From: an uncultured Rhodospirillales bacterium
Lineage (GTDB): Bacteria; Pseudomonadota; Alphaproteobacteria; Acetobacterales; Acetobacteraceae
NCBI GenBank assembly: GCA_903844135.1
Contig: CAIMSN010000006.1
Coordinates: 1 to 60,843 of the forward strand
Length of the DNA: 60,843 nucleotides
Direction: 5' to 3'
Part shown: positions 34,659 through 43,565 of the stretch, one piece after another
Position numbering within the stretch: the stretch's first letter is position 1
Layout of the letters: each line of letters begins with the position of its first letter
Translations under genes and position numbers: made by a program
Notes under the pieces: model-generated
What the model was told of the DNA's origin: nothing
The model's input: only the letters and a program-made list of their open reading frames with translations
The model's database searches: none

Positions 34659-35636
34659 GTGCTCGAAAGGGCGCTACTGGCGTGCGCGCTCGCCCTGCTA
34701 GCCTGCCGATCCGCCGCGGCGGCCAGCTTCGACTGCACGAAAGCGACGTCATCGCGTGACCGACTGATCTGTGCGACGCCTCATCTTTCGGCGTCGGATA
34801 GCGAAATGGCCCGGATCTACCATGCCGACCTCTCGAAGCTGTCGAATGCCGGGAAAGCGTCCGTGGCCGGGAGCCAGCGCACATGGCTACACCAGTTGGA
34901 TACAGAGTGTCCGCCGAACGCGGTGGCCGATGGCCCTGGCGCTATTTCGCCCGCGCAGTGCCTCGCGCGTGCCTATGGCGAGCGAATTCAGCTGCTCAAA
35001 GCCCAGGTCGTGCAATTTGGCGACATCGTTTTCTTCGAGGTCGATCGAAACCTGACCGGTCTGGTAAAGGGTGAAAAGCTGCAATCTACCGCGGTCTATC
35101 CTCAGCGCGACCGACCGCCGAGCGCATCCTGGCGCGCCTGGAACGGACGACAGGTGATGTCGCCGGCTTCCTATTCGGCGTGCGATGATGGGGCAGGAAC
35201 AGCGGTCACCGAAGTCGACGTCACCTTCGCCACGTCGGCGCTCGTCAGTGTGACGCGATCCGACTCTTACTATTGTCCCCCTTCACCGCATGGATTTGGA
35301 GCCGCGAAGCAGGTGACCACGCTGCTATCGCCGTCACCGCACCAATTGGTTGCAGCCGATCTGTTCGTCCCCGGCTCGCATTGGGAGGATTTTCTGACCG
35401 GGAAGCTCGACGCGGCGGTGAGTGCGATGACGACCGAGGACTCAGGCCGCAAAGTAGCCAATCGTGAGAAGGCGACCGACCCAGGCGAATGGGTCATGGA
35501 CCGGAAGGGTCTGACGATAGCCTTTCAGCCTTACGAATTTGGCATGGGACGTAATTTCAATCCCGAAGCCCATGTCAGTTGGGCCGATCTGAGGCCCTAC
35601 CTGAGGCCGAATCTCGGTCTGCCGCCAGCCCAATGA
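34659..35636 (+). CDS. Exported protein with LprI-like (DUF1311) N-terminus and RsiV-like (DUF3298) C-terminus
   Basis: 325 residues from a GTG at 34659 preceded by GAGGAG. A signal peptide (RALLACALALLACRSAAAAS) ends near residue 22. Residues 23-110 follow the lysozyme-inhibitor LprI pattern: FDCTKATSSRDRLICATPHLSASDSEMARIYHADL, then QRTWLHQLDTEC, with paired cysteines. The last 60 residues (WVMDRKGLTIAFQPYEFGMG, VSWADLRPYL) resemble the RsiV/DUF3298 C-terminal domain. It may bind lysozyme or peptidoglycan fragments in the envelope; this is inferred. Base composition is visibly less GC-biased at third codon positions than in neighbours, hinting at later acquisition. Confidence 0.75.
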   Translation: MLERALLACALALLACRSAAAASFDCTKATSSRDRLICATPHLSASDSEMARIYHADLSKLSNAGKASVAGSQRTWLHQLDTECPPNAVADGPGAISPAQCLARAYGERIQLLKAQVVQFGDIVFFEVDRNLTGLVKGEKLQSTAVYPQRDRPPSASWRAWNGRQVMSPASYSACDDGAGTAVTEVDVTFATSALVSVTRSDSYYCPPSPHGFGAAKQVTTLLSPSPHQLVAADLFVPGSHWEDFLTGKLDAAVSAMTTEDSGRKVANREKATDPGEWVMDRKGLTIAFQPYEFGMGRNFNPEAHVSWADLRPYLRPNLGLPPAQ

Positions 35637-35801
35637 ATTGGCCGCTTTCGTCTGCGCTGCACACATGCGCAGCTTCGCAAACGCCGAGGCGGTCAGGGTG
35701 CAGCCGGTCACCGGCGCCGATCCGGGCGCGCTGATGATGGACGTGCTGTGCCGTCCAGCGGCTGCTTTCACCACCTCGCGGCGGATACTTGAGGGAAAAC
35801 C

Positions 35802-35828
35802 CCCGGACCCGGCCCTGCCCGGTCCGGG
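35802..35828 (-). terminator. Rho-independent-like terminator of the small-gene pair
   Basis: On the minus strand an 8-bp GC stem (CCCGGACC / GGTCCGGG) is followed at once by a GTTTTCC run. It lies ten bases beyond the stop of the 79-residue gene. The remaining 165 bases up to the LprI-like gene hold no recognisable site. Confidence 0.7.
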
Positions 35829-35837
35829 AACGTCGCT

Positions 35838-36077
35838 TTAGGCGACGCTGGTGGCTTCGGCCTGCTGGACGGCGACTTCCTCGCTGACCTTCACCCAGAG
35901 GGCGGCAGCCTCGAGATCGTCCTCGGCGCGCAGCTCGGCGGCGCGCTTCAACGCCCAGGCGCGGGCGTTGCGGCCATGCTTGTTGATCATCAGGCGCGCG
36001 GCCTGGCGGTAGCTCATGCGCGGGCGCTTCGCCGCGGCGGTGCGAGTCGAATCCATCGTATCGGCCCCGCCCATCAC
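35838..36077 (-). CDS. Small basic hypothetical protein
   Basis: 79 residues from a GTG at 36077 that overlaps the previous stop (GTGA); ATGs at 36074 and 36056 are alternatives. The core MSYRQAARLMINKHGRNARAWALKRAAELRAEDDLEAAALWVKVSEEV predicts two or three amphipathic helices with a basic first half and acidic second half. I recognise no named family. Coupling to the next acidic protein and the shared terminator argue that it is a real gene of a two-gene unit. Confidence 0.65.
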   Translation of the reverse strand: MMGGADTMDSTRTAAAKRPRMSYRQAARLMINKHGRNARAWALKRAAELRAEDDLEAAALWVKVSEEVAVQQAEATSVA

Positions 36078-36382
36078 GCTTCGTCATCCATGTCGTCGGT
36101 CTCGATCAGGAACACGGCGAACTCGTCGCGATCCTCGTCGGCGATCTCGCCCTCGGCGGAGGCCTCTGCGAAACCCTGCTCGTAATGGCCGATCTCCTCC
36201 TGATTGGCCTCGCGGACCTCCAGCTTGGCCTCTCCGTCCCAGACCGGGTTGCCGTCCCGCTCGAATTCCTGGAGCGCTTCGGTCACGTTGCCGGTGGCGG
36301 CTTCTTCCTGCGCCAGGGCAAGCGTTTCCTCGGGGAACACCAGGATCGGTTCCCCGGCGATCTCGATCACGTACAAAGGCAT
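36074..36382 (-). CDS. Small acidic hypothetical protein
   Basis: 102 residues, very acidic (about 30 Asp/Glu). It starts with a short beta segment MPLYVIEIAGEPILVFPEETLALAQEEAA and continues helical (TEALQEFERDGNPVWDGEAKLEVREANQEEI) to a disordered acidic tail. No signal peptide, no recognised family. It precedes the basic 79-residue protein by a four-base overlap, and their opposite charges would allow them to interact. The 224 bases upstream (36383-36606) form a divergent promoter region with an AT-richer patch at 36455-36485. Confidence 0.7.
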   Translation of the reverse strand: MPLYVIEIAGEPILVFPEETLALAQEEAATGNVTEALQEFERDGNPVWDGEAKLEVREANQEEIGHYEQGFAEASAEGEIADEDRDEFAVFLIETDDMDDEA

Positions 36383-36606
36383 AAATTGTCGACCTTCTCG
36401 GGCTGGTCCGCGGCGAGCCGCATGAAGCGCTGCGCCGCACTCCTCGTCTCACTGTCACTTAACAGCATAACACCGCGTTAAAAAGCGATGGATATGCAGA
36501 GTTGCCGCGCGCCGGGAGCGTCGTCGCCGCAGCGTCTGGCGCAAAATGGTTGCATCGGCGGTCGCGCCGGTTCGACACTGTTCAGGTTCCACAACCGGGC
36601 GCGACC

Positions 36607-37368
36607 ATGCAGACCAGGATCGAAGGCCACTCCCTGCCGGTGCTGACCGTCTATCTCGACGCCTGGGAGACATTGATCTCCGAGACCGGAGAGCTGTCCT
36701 GGAAGAGCCCGAACGTGGCCCTGTCCACCACCCTGTCGGGCGGCGGCCAGAGCGGGTTCATGGGCGCGGTGAAGCGCTCGCTCGGTGGCGGCGGCCTGTT
36801 CATGACCGAATATCGCGCCGAGGCGGCGCCCGGCTATGTCGCCTTCGCCGCCAAGATGCCGGGCGGCATCGTCGAGCACCGGATCGATCCCGGGCGCTCG
36901 GTGCTGGTGCATCGCCACGGCTTCCTGTGCGGCAGCGCCGGCATCACCCTGGGACTCGGTTTCCAGCGCTCGCTCGGGGCGGGAATCTTCGGCGGCGACG
37001 GCTTCCGGCTCACCCAGGTCTCCGGCGACGGCACCTTCTTCGCGGTGCTGGGCGGCCACGTGGTCAGCAACGTGCTGCAGCCGGGCGAGCAGATCGACGT
37101 CCATCCCGGCCATGTCGGCATGTTCGAGGACAGCGTCGGATTCGACATCACAATGCTGCCGGGCCTGCGCAACAAGCTGTTCGGCGGCGACGGCTTCTTC
37201 ATGGCGCGCCTGACCGGGCCGGGCCGGGTCTGGCTGCAGACGCTGACCCTGCCCAACCTGGCCCACGCGCTCGGCCCCTATCTCGGCGGCGAGACGGTCG
37301 GCGCCAGCGCCGAGGGCACCGCGCTCGGCGTGACCGCGTCCAGCCTGCTCAGGAAGGTGTTCGAATAG
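36607..37368 (+). CDS. AIM24/TIGR00266 family protein
   Basis: 253 residues from the ATG at 36607. The family pattern is clear: an N-terminal IEGHSLPVLTVYLDAWETLISETGELSWKSPNV, a Gly-rich stretch SGGGQSGFMGAVKRSLGGGGLFMTEYRA, and repeated beta motifs ending in FEDSVGFDITMLPGLRNKLFGGDGFFMARLTGPGRVWLQTL. The fold is a trimeric beta prism. Bacterial members have no firm biochemical role; the mitochondrial homologue AIM24 affects inner-membrane organisation. Its last 20 bases overlap the end of the convergent symporter gene. Confidence 0.9.
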   Translation: MQTRIEGHSLPVLTVYLDAWETLISETGELSWKSPNVALSTTLSGGGQSGFMGAVKRSLGGGGLFMTEYRAEAAPGYVAFAAKMPGGIVEHRIDPGRSVLVHRHGFLCGSAGITLGLGFQRSLGAGIFGGDGFRLTQVSGDGTFFAVLGGHVVSNVLQPGEQIDVHPGHVGMFEDSVGFDITMLPGLRNKLFGGDGFFMARLTGPGRVWLQTLTLPNLAHALGPYLGGETVGASAEGTALGVTASSLLRKVFE

Positions 37369-38833
37369 GCCGGGACACGGTCCTGGAGACGAGCAGCGCG
37401 ATCACCACATTCACCGTCACCGCCAGCAGCCCGGTGGAGACGCCGACCCCCAGCAGCGCATGGACCGGCTTGAGCCCGTCGGCGAACGCGATCAGGCTGC
37501 CGGTGAGCATGCCCGCCGCCCAGCCGGCCAGCAGCCCGCGCGCATTCAGGCCGAGCGACGGCAGCAGGCCCAGCACCAGCGCCGGCAGCGTCTGCAGGAT
37601 CCACAGGCCGCCCAGAAGTTGCAGGTTGATCGCGAAGGCCGGATCCAGCAGCAGGATGAAGCCCAGCGCCGCGACCTTGACCAGCAGGGCGACGATCCTG
37701 GCGCGGCCGCGGCCGGCCCGATCCTCGCCCCGATCCCCCGCTGGGCGCGGCAGCAGATTGCGGATCACCAGGTTGGCCGCCCCGATCGCCATCACCGCCG
37801 CCGGCACCAGGGCGCCGACCGCGATCGCGGCGAAACCGAACCCGGCGAACCAGCCCGGGAAGATCGCCAGGAACAGCGCCGGCACCACCGCACTCGGATG
37901 CGCGGTGACGATGCCCGCCGCATGCGCCATCAGCCCGAGCAAGGCGATCAGCCCCAGCAGCAGCGTGTAGGCCGGCAGCATCGCCGCGTTGCGCCGTATG
38001 GTGTCGCTGTCGCGTGCCGCCAGCACACCGGTGAGGGTGTGCGGATACAGGAACGCCGCCAGCGCCGAACTCAGCGCCAGCGTGGCGTACGGCACCGCCT
38101 GGCCGGCGCGCAGCGCATGGCCGGCGCCCGGGCGCGGCAGATGGTCCGCCGCGGTGCGGAACATGGCGCCATAGCCGCCCAGATGCAGCGGGATCACCGT
38201 CACCGCCACGATCACCGCGACATAGATCATCGCATCCTTGAGGAACGCGGTGCTGGCCGGCGCATGCAGCCCGCCGAGCCAGGTATAGGCGGCCAGCGAC
38301 AGGAAGGCCGCGACCAGCGGTATCTCGCCTGGCAGTCCGAGCGCCTCCAGCACCACGCGGATGCCGACAAGCTGCAGCGCGATATAGGGCAGCACCGCCA
38401 CCAGCCCGGTCAGCGCCACCACGCGCTCCAGCAGCACGCTGTCGAAGCGCGCCCGAACGATGTCCGCGGCGGTGGCGTGACCGCCGTCCCGGGCGATCTG
38501 CCAGAGTTTCGGCATCACCGCATAGACGAACGGATAGACGATGATGGTGTAGGGCAGGGCGAAGAACCCGTACGCGCCGGTGGCGTACACCAGCGCCGGC
38601 ACCGCGATCACGGTGTAGGCGGTGTAGAAATCGCCACCCACCAGGAACCAGGTCACCCACATCCCGAACGACCGGCCGCCCAGGCTCCATTGCTCTCCGC
38701 CGGCCTGCGTGCGCGACGCGCGACGCCAGCCGGCGGAGGCGCCGAGCAGGATGGTGGCGGCGAAGAACACGACAAACACGGCGATGCCGGCCGCACCCGG
38801 CCCATGGGAGGAGAGAGGGGTGGACGCGGTCAC
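37349..38833 (-). CDS. Sodium:solute symporter (SSS) family permease, monocarboxylate-like
   Basis: 494 residues from a GTG at 38833 that overlaps the DUF3311 stop (GTGA). About 13 membrane segments; SSS features include FVVFFAATILLG at TM1, EQWSLGGRSFGMWVTWFLVGGDFYTAYTVIAVPALVYATGAYG and the later AGFGFAAIAVGALVPAAVMAIGAANLVIRNL. Companion DUF3311 genes are typical of the MctP-like group that imports pyruvate, lactate or other monocarboxylates. A longer frame runs to 39211 but crosses the DUF3311 gene. The C-terminus overlaps convergent AIM24 by 20 bases. Confidence 0.9.
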   Translation of the reverse strand: MTASTPLSSHGPGAAGIAVFVVFFAATILLGASAGWRRASRTQAGGEQWSLGGRSFGMWVTWFLVGGDFYTAYTVIAVPALVYATGAYGFFALPYTIIVYPFVYAVMPKLWQIARDGGHATAADIVRARFDSVLLERVVALTGLVAVLPYIALQLVGIRVVLEALGLPGEIPLVAAFLSLAAYTWLGGLHAPASTAFLKDAMIYVAVIVAVTVIPLHLGGYGAMFRTAADHLPRPGAGHALRAGQAVPYATLALSSALAAFLYPHTLTGVLAARDSDTIRRNAAMLPAYTLLLGLIALLGLMAHAAGIVTAHPSAVVPALFLAIFPGWFAGFGFAAIAVGALVPAAVMAIGAANLVIRNLLPRPAGDRGEDRAGRGRARIVALLVKVAALGFILLLDPAFAINLQLLGGLWILQTLPALVLGLLPSLGLNARGLLAGWAAGMLTGSLIAFADGLKPVHALLGVGVSTGLLAVTVNVVIALLVSRTVSRPIRTPS

Positions 38834-39021
38834 GGGCGTTCGATCCGCCAGACCGCGAAGATCAGCGCCGCGGTGACCGGAACCCAGGCGAGCTGATACC
38901 AGTAGAAGAACGGAAAGCCGAACAGGGCGGGGGTGAGCCGGTCGTAGAACGGCGTCCAGAGCAGGCCGGCGAAGGGCAACAGCAGCAGCAGGCGAGCGGC
39001 ACCGCGCCGTCTGGTAGTCAT
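38830..39021 (-). CDS. DUF3311 small membrane protein
   Basis: 63 residues with two membrane helices (AARLLLLLPFAGLLWTPFYD and YWYQLAWVPVTAALIFAVW). The segment PALFGFPFFYWYQLAWV is characteristic of DUF3311. Such proteins sit directly before SSS permeases and are thought to be a small subunit, like the YhdT/PanF-type accessory pairs. Here the stop overlaps the symporter start by four bases. The 188 bases upstream separate it from the divergent efflux operon. Confidence 0.88.
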   Translation of the reverse strand: MTTRRRGAARLLLLLPFAGLLWTPFYDRLTPALFGFPFFYWYQLAWVPVTAALIFAVWRIERP

Positions 39022-39209
39022 GAGGACGGTCTCCCGACGCGGACAGGATCCCCGTTATGCCTGGCGGGACGTTCGTTTCAAGGGCGTCGATGCCCGCATT
39101 GCGATCTGTTGCGAACAACCGCCGAACGCGACCGCCCGCACGACGCGGCGTAGCCGCCGGCGGATTTGCCGGTCCGATGCCCCGCATCCCGTTGCAAAAG
39201 GATACACCC

Positions 39210-40412
39210 ATGGGAGGAAATACCTCCTATCTCGCCGACAGCGATGCATGGAGGGTCCTGGTGTTGGCTGCTTGGAGGCTTTGCCGGCGTTTGGCCGCGG
39301 CGATGTGCTTGTCCTGTGTCGCGATCGCCGCCCACGGTGCGACCCAAAGCGCGGGCCAAGGCGCACCGCCGACGGCCCCGGTCCCGGTCGCCACGGCGCG
39401 GGCGGAGCGCCGGCAGGTTCCGGTCTATGCCAACGGCCTGGGAACGGTGCAGGCCTGGCGCACCGTCACCGCGAAGGCGCAGGTGAACGGCTATCTCGAC
39501 CGGATCGCCTTCCGCGAAGGTCAGGACGTCCACGCCGGCGACCTGCTGGCGATGATCGATCCGCGTCCTTATGCCGCGCTGCTTGCCCAGGCGGATGCGA
39601 AGCGGGCCGCGGACATGGCGACGCTGGCCAACGACCAGCTCAATTTCCAGCGCGATTCCGCGCTTGCCCGGGATTCCTACGCCACCCGCCAGCAGGCCGA
39701 CAACGACCAGGCGCTGGTCCGCGAGACCCAGGCGACCATCCAGGGCGACGCCGCCGCGATCGCGCAGGCGCAGCTCAATCTCGATTTCTGCCGCATCACC
39801 GCGCCGATCGACGGCGTGGTCGGCTACCGGCTGGTCGATGTCGGCAACCTGATCGAGGCCAGCGCCCAGACCCCGATCGTCACCATCCAGCAGATCCAGC
39901 CGATCGCCGTTGTGTTCACCCTGCCGGAGCAGCAATTCAGCGCCGTCCAGCAGGCACAAGGCCAGCAGAGGCAGGGTGCCGGGACATTGCCGGTGCTGGC
40001 CTATACCGCCGACGCCAAGACGCAGCTCGACCAGGGAACGCTGGTGACGCCGAACAACAGCATCGACACCACCACCGGCACCATCTCGCTGAAGGCGATC
40101 TTCGCCAACCCGCAGCGCCGGCTCTGGCCCGGCCAGTACGTCCAGGCCCGCCTGCAGATCGGCGTGCAGCAGGATTCCGTCACGGTGCCGGTGCAGGCGA
40201 TCCAGCACGGCCCGGACGGGCTCTACGTCTTCCTGGTCGGCGCCGACGGCAAGGTCGCGCAGCGTCCGGTCGCGATCGGCTACCAGACCGACTCGCTCGC
40301 CGTCGTCACCCAGGGTCTGAACGGCGGCGAGACCATCGTCACCGACGGCCAGTCGCGTCTGCAGAGCGGTACGCTGGTGACGCAGAGCGCCAAGCCGCCG
40401 GCGAAAAGCTGA
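39210..40412 (+). CDS. RND efflux periplasmic adaptor (MdtA type)
   Basis: 400 residues from the ATG at 39210, after AAAGGA. A signal/anchor segment (about 25-47) precedes the adaptor fold: VPVYANGLGTVQAWRTVTAKAQVNGYLDRIAFREGQDVHAGDLLAMIDPRPY (lipoyl half), a coiled-coil hairpin (about 110-170), then DFCRITAPIDGVVGYRLVDVGNLI and the beta barrel. It bridges the RND pump to an outer-membrane channel, which is not encoded here. A start at 39057 would hide the signal sequence. It is 15 bases before the pump gene. Confidence 0.93.
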   Translation: MGGNTSYLADSDAWRVLVLAAWRLCRRLAAAMCLSCVAIAAHGATQSAGQGAPPTAPVPVATARAERRQVPVYANGLGTVQAWRTVTAKAQVNGYLDRIAFREGQDVHAGDLLAMIDPRPYAALLAQADAKRAADMATLANDQLNFQRDSALARDSYATRQQADNDQALVRETQATIQGDAAAIAQAQLNLDFCRITAPIDGVVGYRLVDVGNLIEASAQTPIVTIQQIQPIAVVFTLPEQQFSAVQQAQGQQRQGAGTLPVLAYTADAKTQLDQGTLVTPNNSIDTTTGTISLKAIFANPQRRLWPGQYVQARLQIGVQQDSVTVPVQAIQHGPDGLYVFLVGADGKVAQRPVAIGYQTDSLAVVTQGLNGGETIVTDGQSRLQSGTLVTQSAKPPAKS

Positions 40413-40427
40413 GACGGAGCCGTAGCG

Positions 40428-43400
40428 ATGAATATTTCCGGACCGTTCATCCGCCGGCCGATCGCCACCTCGCTGCTGATGCTGGCGATCTTCCTGATCG
40501 GTGTCGCCGCCTATCCGCTGCTCCCGGTGGCGCCGCTGCCGGCGGTCGATTTCCCGACCCTGACGGTGACGACGCAATATCCCGGCGCCAGTCCGGACAC
40601 GATGGCGTCCTCCGTGGCGATGCCGCTGGAGACGCAGTTCGACGAGATCGCCGGCGTCACCCAGATGACCTCGATCAACGTGCAGGGCACCAGCTCGATC
40701 ACCATCCAGTTCGATCTGTCGCAGAATATCAACACGGCGATGACCAACGTTCTGGAGGCGATCAACGCCGCGCAGGGCCAGTTGCCGACCGACCTGCCGA
40801 CGCAGCCGACCGTGCGCAAGATGAACCCGGCCGACCCGCCGATCCTGATCCTGTCGGTGCAGTCCGATGCGCTGCCGCTCACCACCGTCGACGACAACGC
40901 CGAGAACATCCTCGAACAGCAGCTCTCCACCGTGCAGGGCGTCGGCCAGGTGCTGGTCGGCGGACAGCAGAAGCCGGCGATCCGGGTGCAGGTCGACCCC
41001 GGCAAGCTGGCCACCATGGGCATGACGCTCGAGGACGTCCGGACCGCCCTGTCGAGTGCCACCTCGAACGCGCCGAAAGGCAGCATCGACGGTCCGCGCG
41101 AATCGCTGACCGTGATGGCGAACGACCAGATCACGACGGCCAAGAGCTACAACGACGTGATCATCGGCTATCGCAACGGCGCGCCGGTCCGCGTCGGCGA
41201 TATCGGCACCGCGGTCCGCGGGCCGCAGAACCGCGAGCTGGCGAGCTGGCAGGACACCGGAGGGGACGTGAAGCGCGGCGTGCTGCTGATCGTCTTCAAG
41301 CAGCCCGGCGCCAACGTGATCGCCACCGTGGACCGGATCCGCAAGGCGCTGCCGCGGCTCGAGGCCAGTATCCCGTCCTCGATCCATGTCAGCACCGTCG
41401 TCGACAAGACCGCGATCATTCGCGCCTCGGTCGACGACGTCGAATTCACCCTCGTGCTCGCCGTGGCGCTGGTGGTGATGGTGGTGTTCCTGTTCCTGCG
41501 CAATGTCTGGGCGACGGTGATCCCGAGCGTCACCGTGCCGGTGGCGATCGTCGGCACCTTCGCGGCGATGTACGGGTTCGGCTACAGTCTCGACAACCTG
41601 TCGCTGATGGGGCTGACGATCGCGGTCGGCTTCGTGATCGACGACGCGATCGTGATGCTCGAGAACATCTACCGCCATGTCGAGGATGGCGACACGCCCG
41701 AACAGGCGGCGTTGCGCGGCGCCGGAGAGATCGGATTCACCATCGTCTCCATCACCGTCTCGCTGATCGCGGTGTTCATTCCGCTGCTGCTGATGGGCGG
41801 CATCGTCGGCCGCCTGTTCCGGGAATTCGCGATGACGGTGTCCACCGCCGTGGTCGTCTCCGCCTTCGTCTCGCTGACGCTCACCCCGACCCTGTGCGCA
41901 CGCTTCCTGCGCCACCAGCCGAACCATGGCAGGCTGTATCTCGCGGTCGAGCATCTGTTCGACCTGCTGCTGGGTTTCTACAGGCGCACGCTCGACGTGG
42001 CGCTGCGCTTCCGCTTCGTCACGCTGCTGGTGTTCGTGGCGACCGTCGCCGTCACCGCCATCCTGTTCGTGACGATCCCCAAGGGCTTCTTCCCGCTGCA
42101 GGATACCGGGCTGATCATCGCCACCACCCAGGCGGCGCAGGACATCTCGTACGACGCGATGTACGCCAAGCAGTCCGAAGTGAACCAGCTCATCAAGGCC
42201 GATCCGGCGGTCGCCGCCTTCGCCTCGCAGATCGGCGCCGGCACCGGCGGCCAGACCGGCAACATGGGCCGGCTCTATATCAGCCTGAAGCCCTGGGGCA
42301 CCCGCGACGGCGTGTCCGCGGTGATCCGGCGGCTCTCGGCGAAGGCGCAGACTATCTCCGGCATCAGGCTCTACATGCAGGCGGCCCAGGACATCAATGT
42401 CGGCGGCCGCCAGGCGCAGACCATGTATCAGTATACGCTGCAGGACGCGGATGCGGCCGAGCTCAATCACTGGGCGCCGAAGCTGCTCGCCGTGCTCAGG
42501 AAGATGCCGCAGTTGCGCGACGTCGCCACCGACCAGCAGATCGCCGGAACCACCGAGACGCTGACCATCGATCGCGACCAGGCGGCGCGGTTCGGCATCC
42601 TGCCCGCTCAGATCGACGCCGTCCTCTACGACGCTCTGGGGCAGCGCGAGGTGACCCAGTATTTCACCCAGCTCAACTCCTATTTCGTCATCCTGGAAGT
42701 TCCGCCGGCGCAGGAGGGAGATCCGGCCACCCTGTCCAATCTCTACGTCAAGGGCAGCAACGGCACCGCGGTTCCGCTCACCACGCTGGTCAGGCGCGAC
42801 ACCGTTCCGGTGACGCCGCTGGCCGACAACCATCAGAGCCAGTTTCCGGCGGTGACGCTGTCCTTCAACCTGGCGCCGGGTGCTGCGCTCGGCGATGCGG
42901 TCTCGGCGATCGACAAGGCGGAGGCCGGCCTCGGCACGCCGAAGACGCTGCTGGGAACCTTCCAGGGCACGGCTGCGGCGTTCCAGACCTCGCTCACCTC
43001 CGAGCCCACCCTGATCGCCGCCGCGCTGATCGCGGTGTACATCATCCTGGGCATCCTGTACGAGAGCTACATCCTGCCGCTGACCATCCTCTCGACGCTG
43101 CCGTCGGCGGGCGTCGGTGCGCTGCTGGCGCTGATGGTGGCCCGCACCGACCTCTCGGTGATCGCGATGATCGGCATCATCCTGCTGATCGGCATCGTCA
43201 AGAAGAACGGCATCATGATGGTCGATTTCGCCATCCATGCCGAGCGCAACGACGGCAAGTCGCCGCTCGAGGCGATCCGCCAGGCCTGTCTGCTGCGCTT
43301 CCGGCCGATCCTGATGACCACCCTGGCGGCCCTGTTCACCGGACTGCCGCTGATGCTGGAGAACGGCGCCGGCTCGGAGCTGCGCCGCCCGCTCGGCTAC

Positions 43401-43565
43401 ACCATGGTCGGCGGCCTGCTTCTCAGCCAGATCCTGACCCTCTATACGACGCCGGTGATCTATCTCTATCTCGACCGGCTGCAACGCGCTTTGACGCCGT
43501 CCCGCCGCAAGCGCCTGCCCCGTCTCGCCGCCAGGCTGGGCGCGACGGCGGACCATGCGGACTGA
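40428..43565 (+). CDS. RND multidrug efflux pump (MdtB/MdtC/AcrB family)
   Basis: 1045 residues. HAE1 features are visible: NISGPFIRRPIATSLLMLAIFL at TM1, VTTQYPGASPDTMASSVAMPLETQ, TM4 GFVIDDAIVMLENIYRHVE with the paired proton-relay Asp, and IGIVKKNGIMMVDFAIHAE in TM10 with the conserved Lys. PEEALRA-type loops and two large periplasmic domains are normal in length. The sequence is nearest the MdtB/MdtC group, which often occur as two pumps; here there is only one. It exports drugs, bile-like or metal-chelating compounds by proton exchange. The start of marR overlaps its last 11 bases. Confidence 0.94.
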   Translation: MNISGPFIRRPIATSLLMLAIFLIGVAAYPLLPVAPLPAVDFPTLTVTTQYPGASPDTMASSVAMPLETQFDEIAGVTQMTSINVQGTSSITIQFDLSQNINTAMTNVLEAINAAQGQLPTDLPTQPTVRKMNPADPPILILSVQSDALPLTTVDDNAENILEQQLSTVQGVGQVLVGGQQKPAIRVQVDPGKLATMGMTLEDVRTALSSATSNAPKGSIDGPRESLTVMANDQITTAKSYNDVIIGYRNGAPVRVGDIGTAVRGPQNRELASWQDTGGDVKRGVLLIVFKQPGANVIATVDRIRKALPRLEASIPSSIHVSTVVDKTAIIRASVDDVEFTLVLAVALVVMVVFLFLRNVWATVIPSVTVPVAIVGTFAAMYGFGYSLDNLSLMGLTIAVGFVIDDAIVMLENIYRHVEDGDTPEQAALRGAGEIGFTIVSITVSLIAVFIPLLLMGGIVGRLFREFAMTVSTAVVVSAFVSLTLTPTLCARFLRHQPNHGRLYLAVEHLFDLLLGFYRRTLDVALRFRFVTLLVFVATVAVTAILFVTIPKGFFPLQDTGLIIATTQAAQDISYDAMYAKQSEVNQLIKADPAVAAFASQIGAGTGGQTGNMGRLYISLKPWGTRDGVSAVIRRLSAKAQTISGIRLYMQAAQDINVGGRQAQTMYQYTLQDADAAELNHWAPKLLAVLRKMPQLRDVATDQQIAGTTETLTIDRDQAARFGILPAQIDAVLYDALGQREVTQYFTQLNSYFVILEVPPAQEGDPATLSNLYVKGSNGTAVPLTTLVRRDTVPVTPLADNHQSQFPAVTLSFNLAPGAALGDAVSAIDKAEAGLGTPKTLLGTFQGTAAAFQTSLTSEPTLIAAALIAVYIILGILYESYILPLTILSTLPSAGVGALLALMVARTDLSVIAMIGIILLIGIVKKNGIMMVDFAIHAERNDGKSPLEAIRQACLLRFRPILMTTLAALFTGLPLMLENGAGSELRRPLGYTMVGGLLLSQILTLYTTPVIYLYLDRLQRALTPSRRKRLPRLAARLGATADHAD

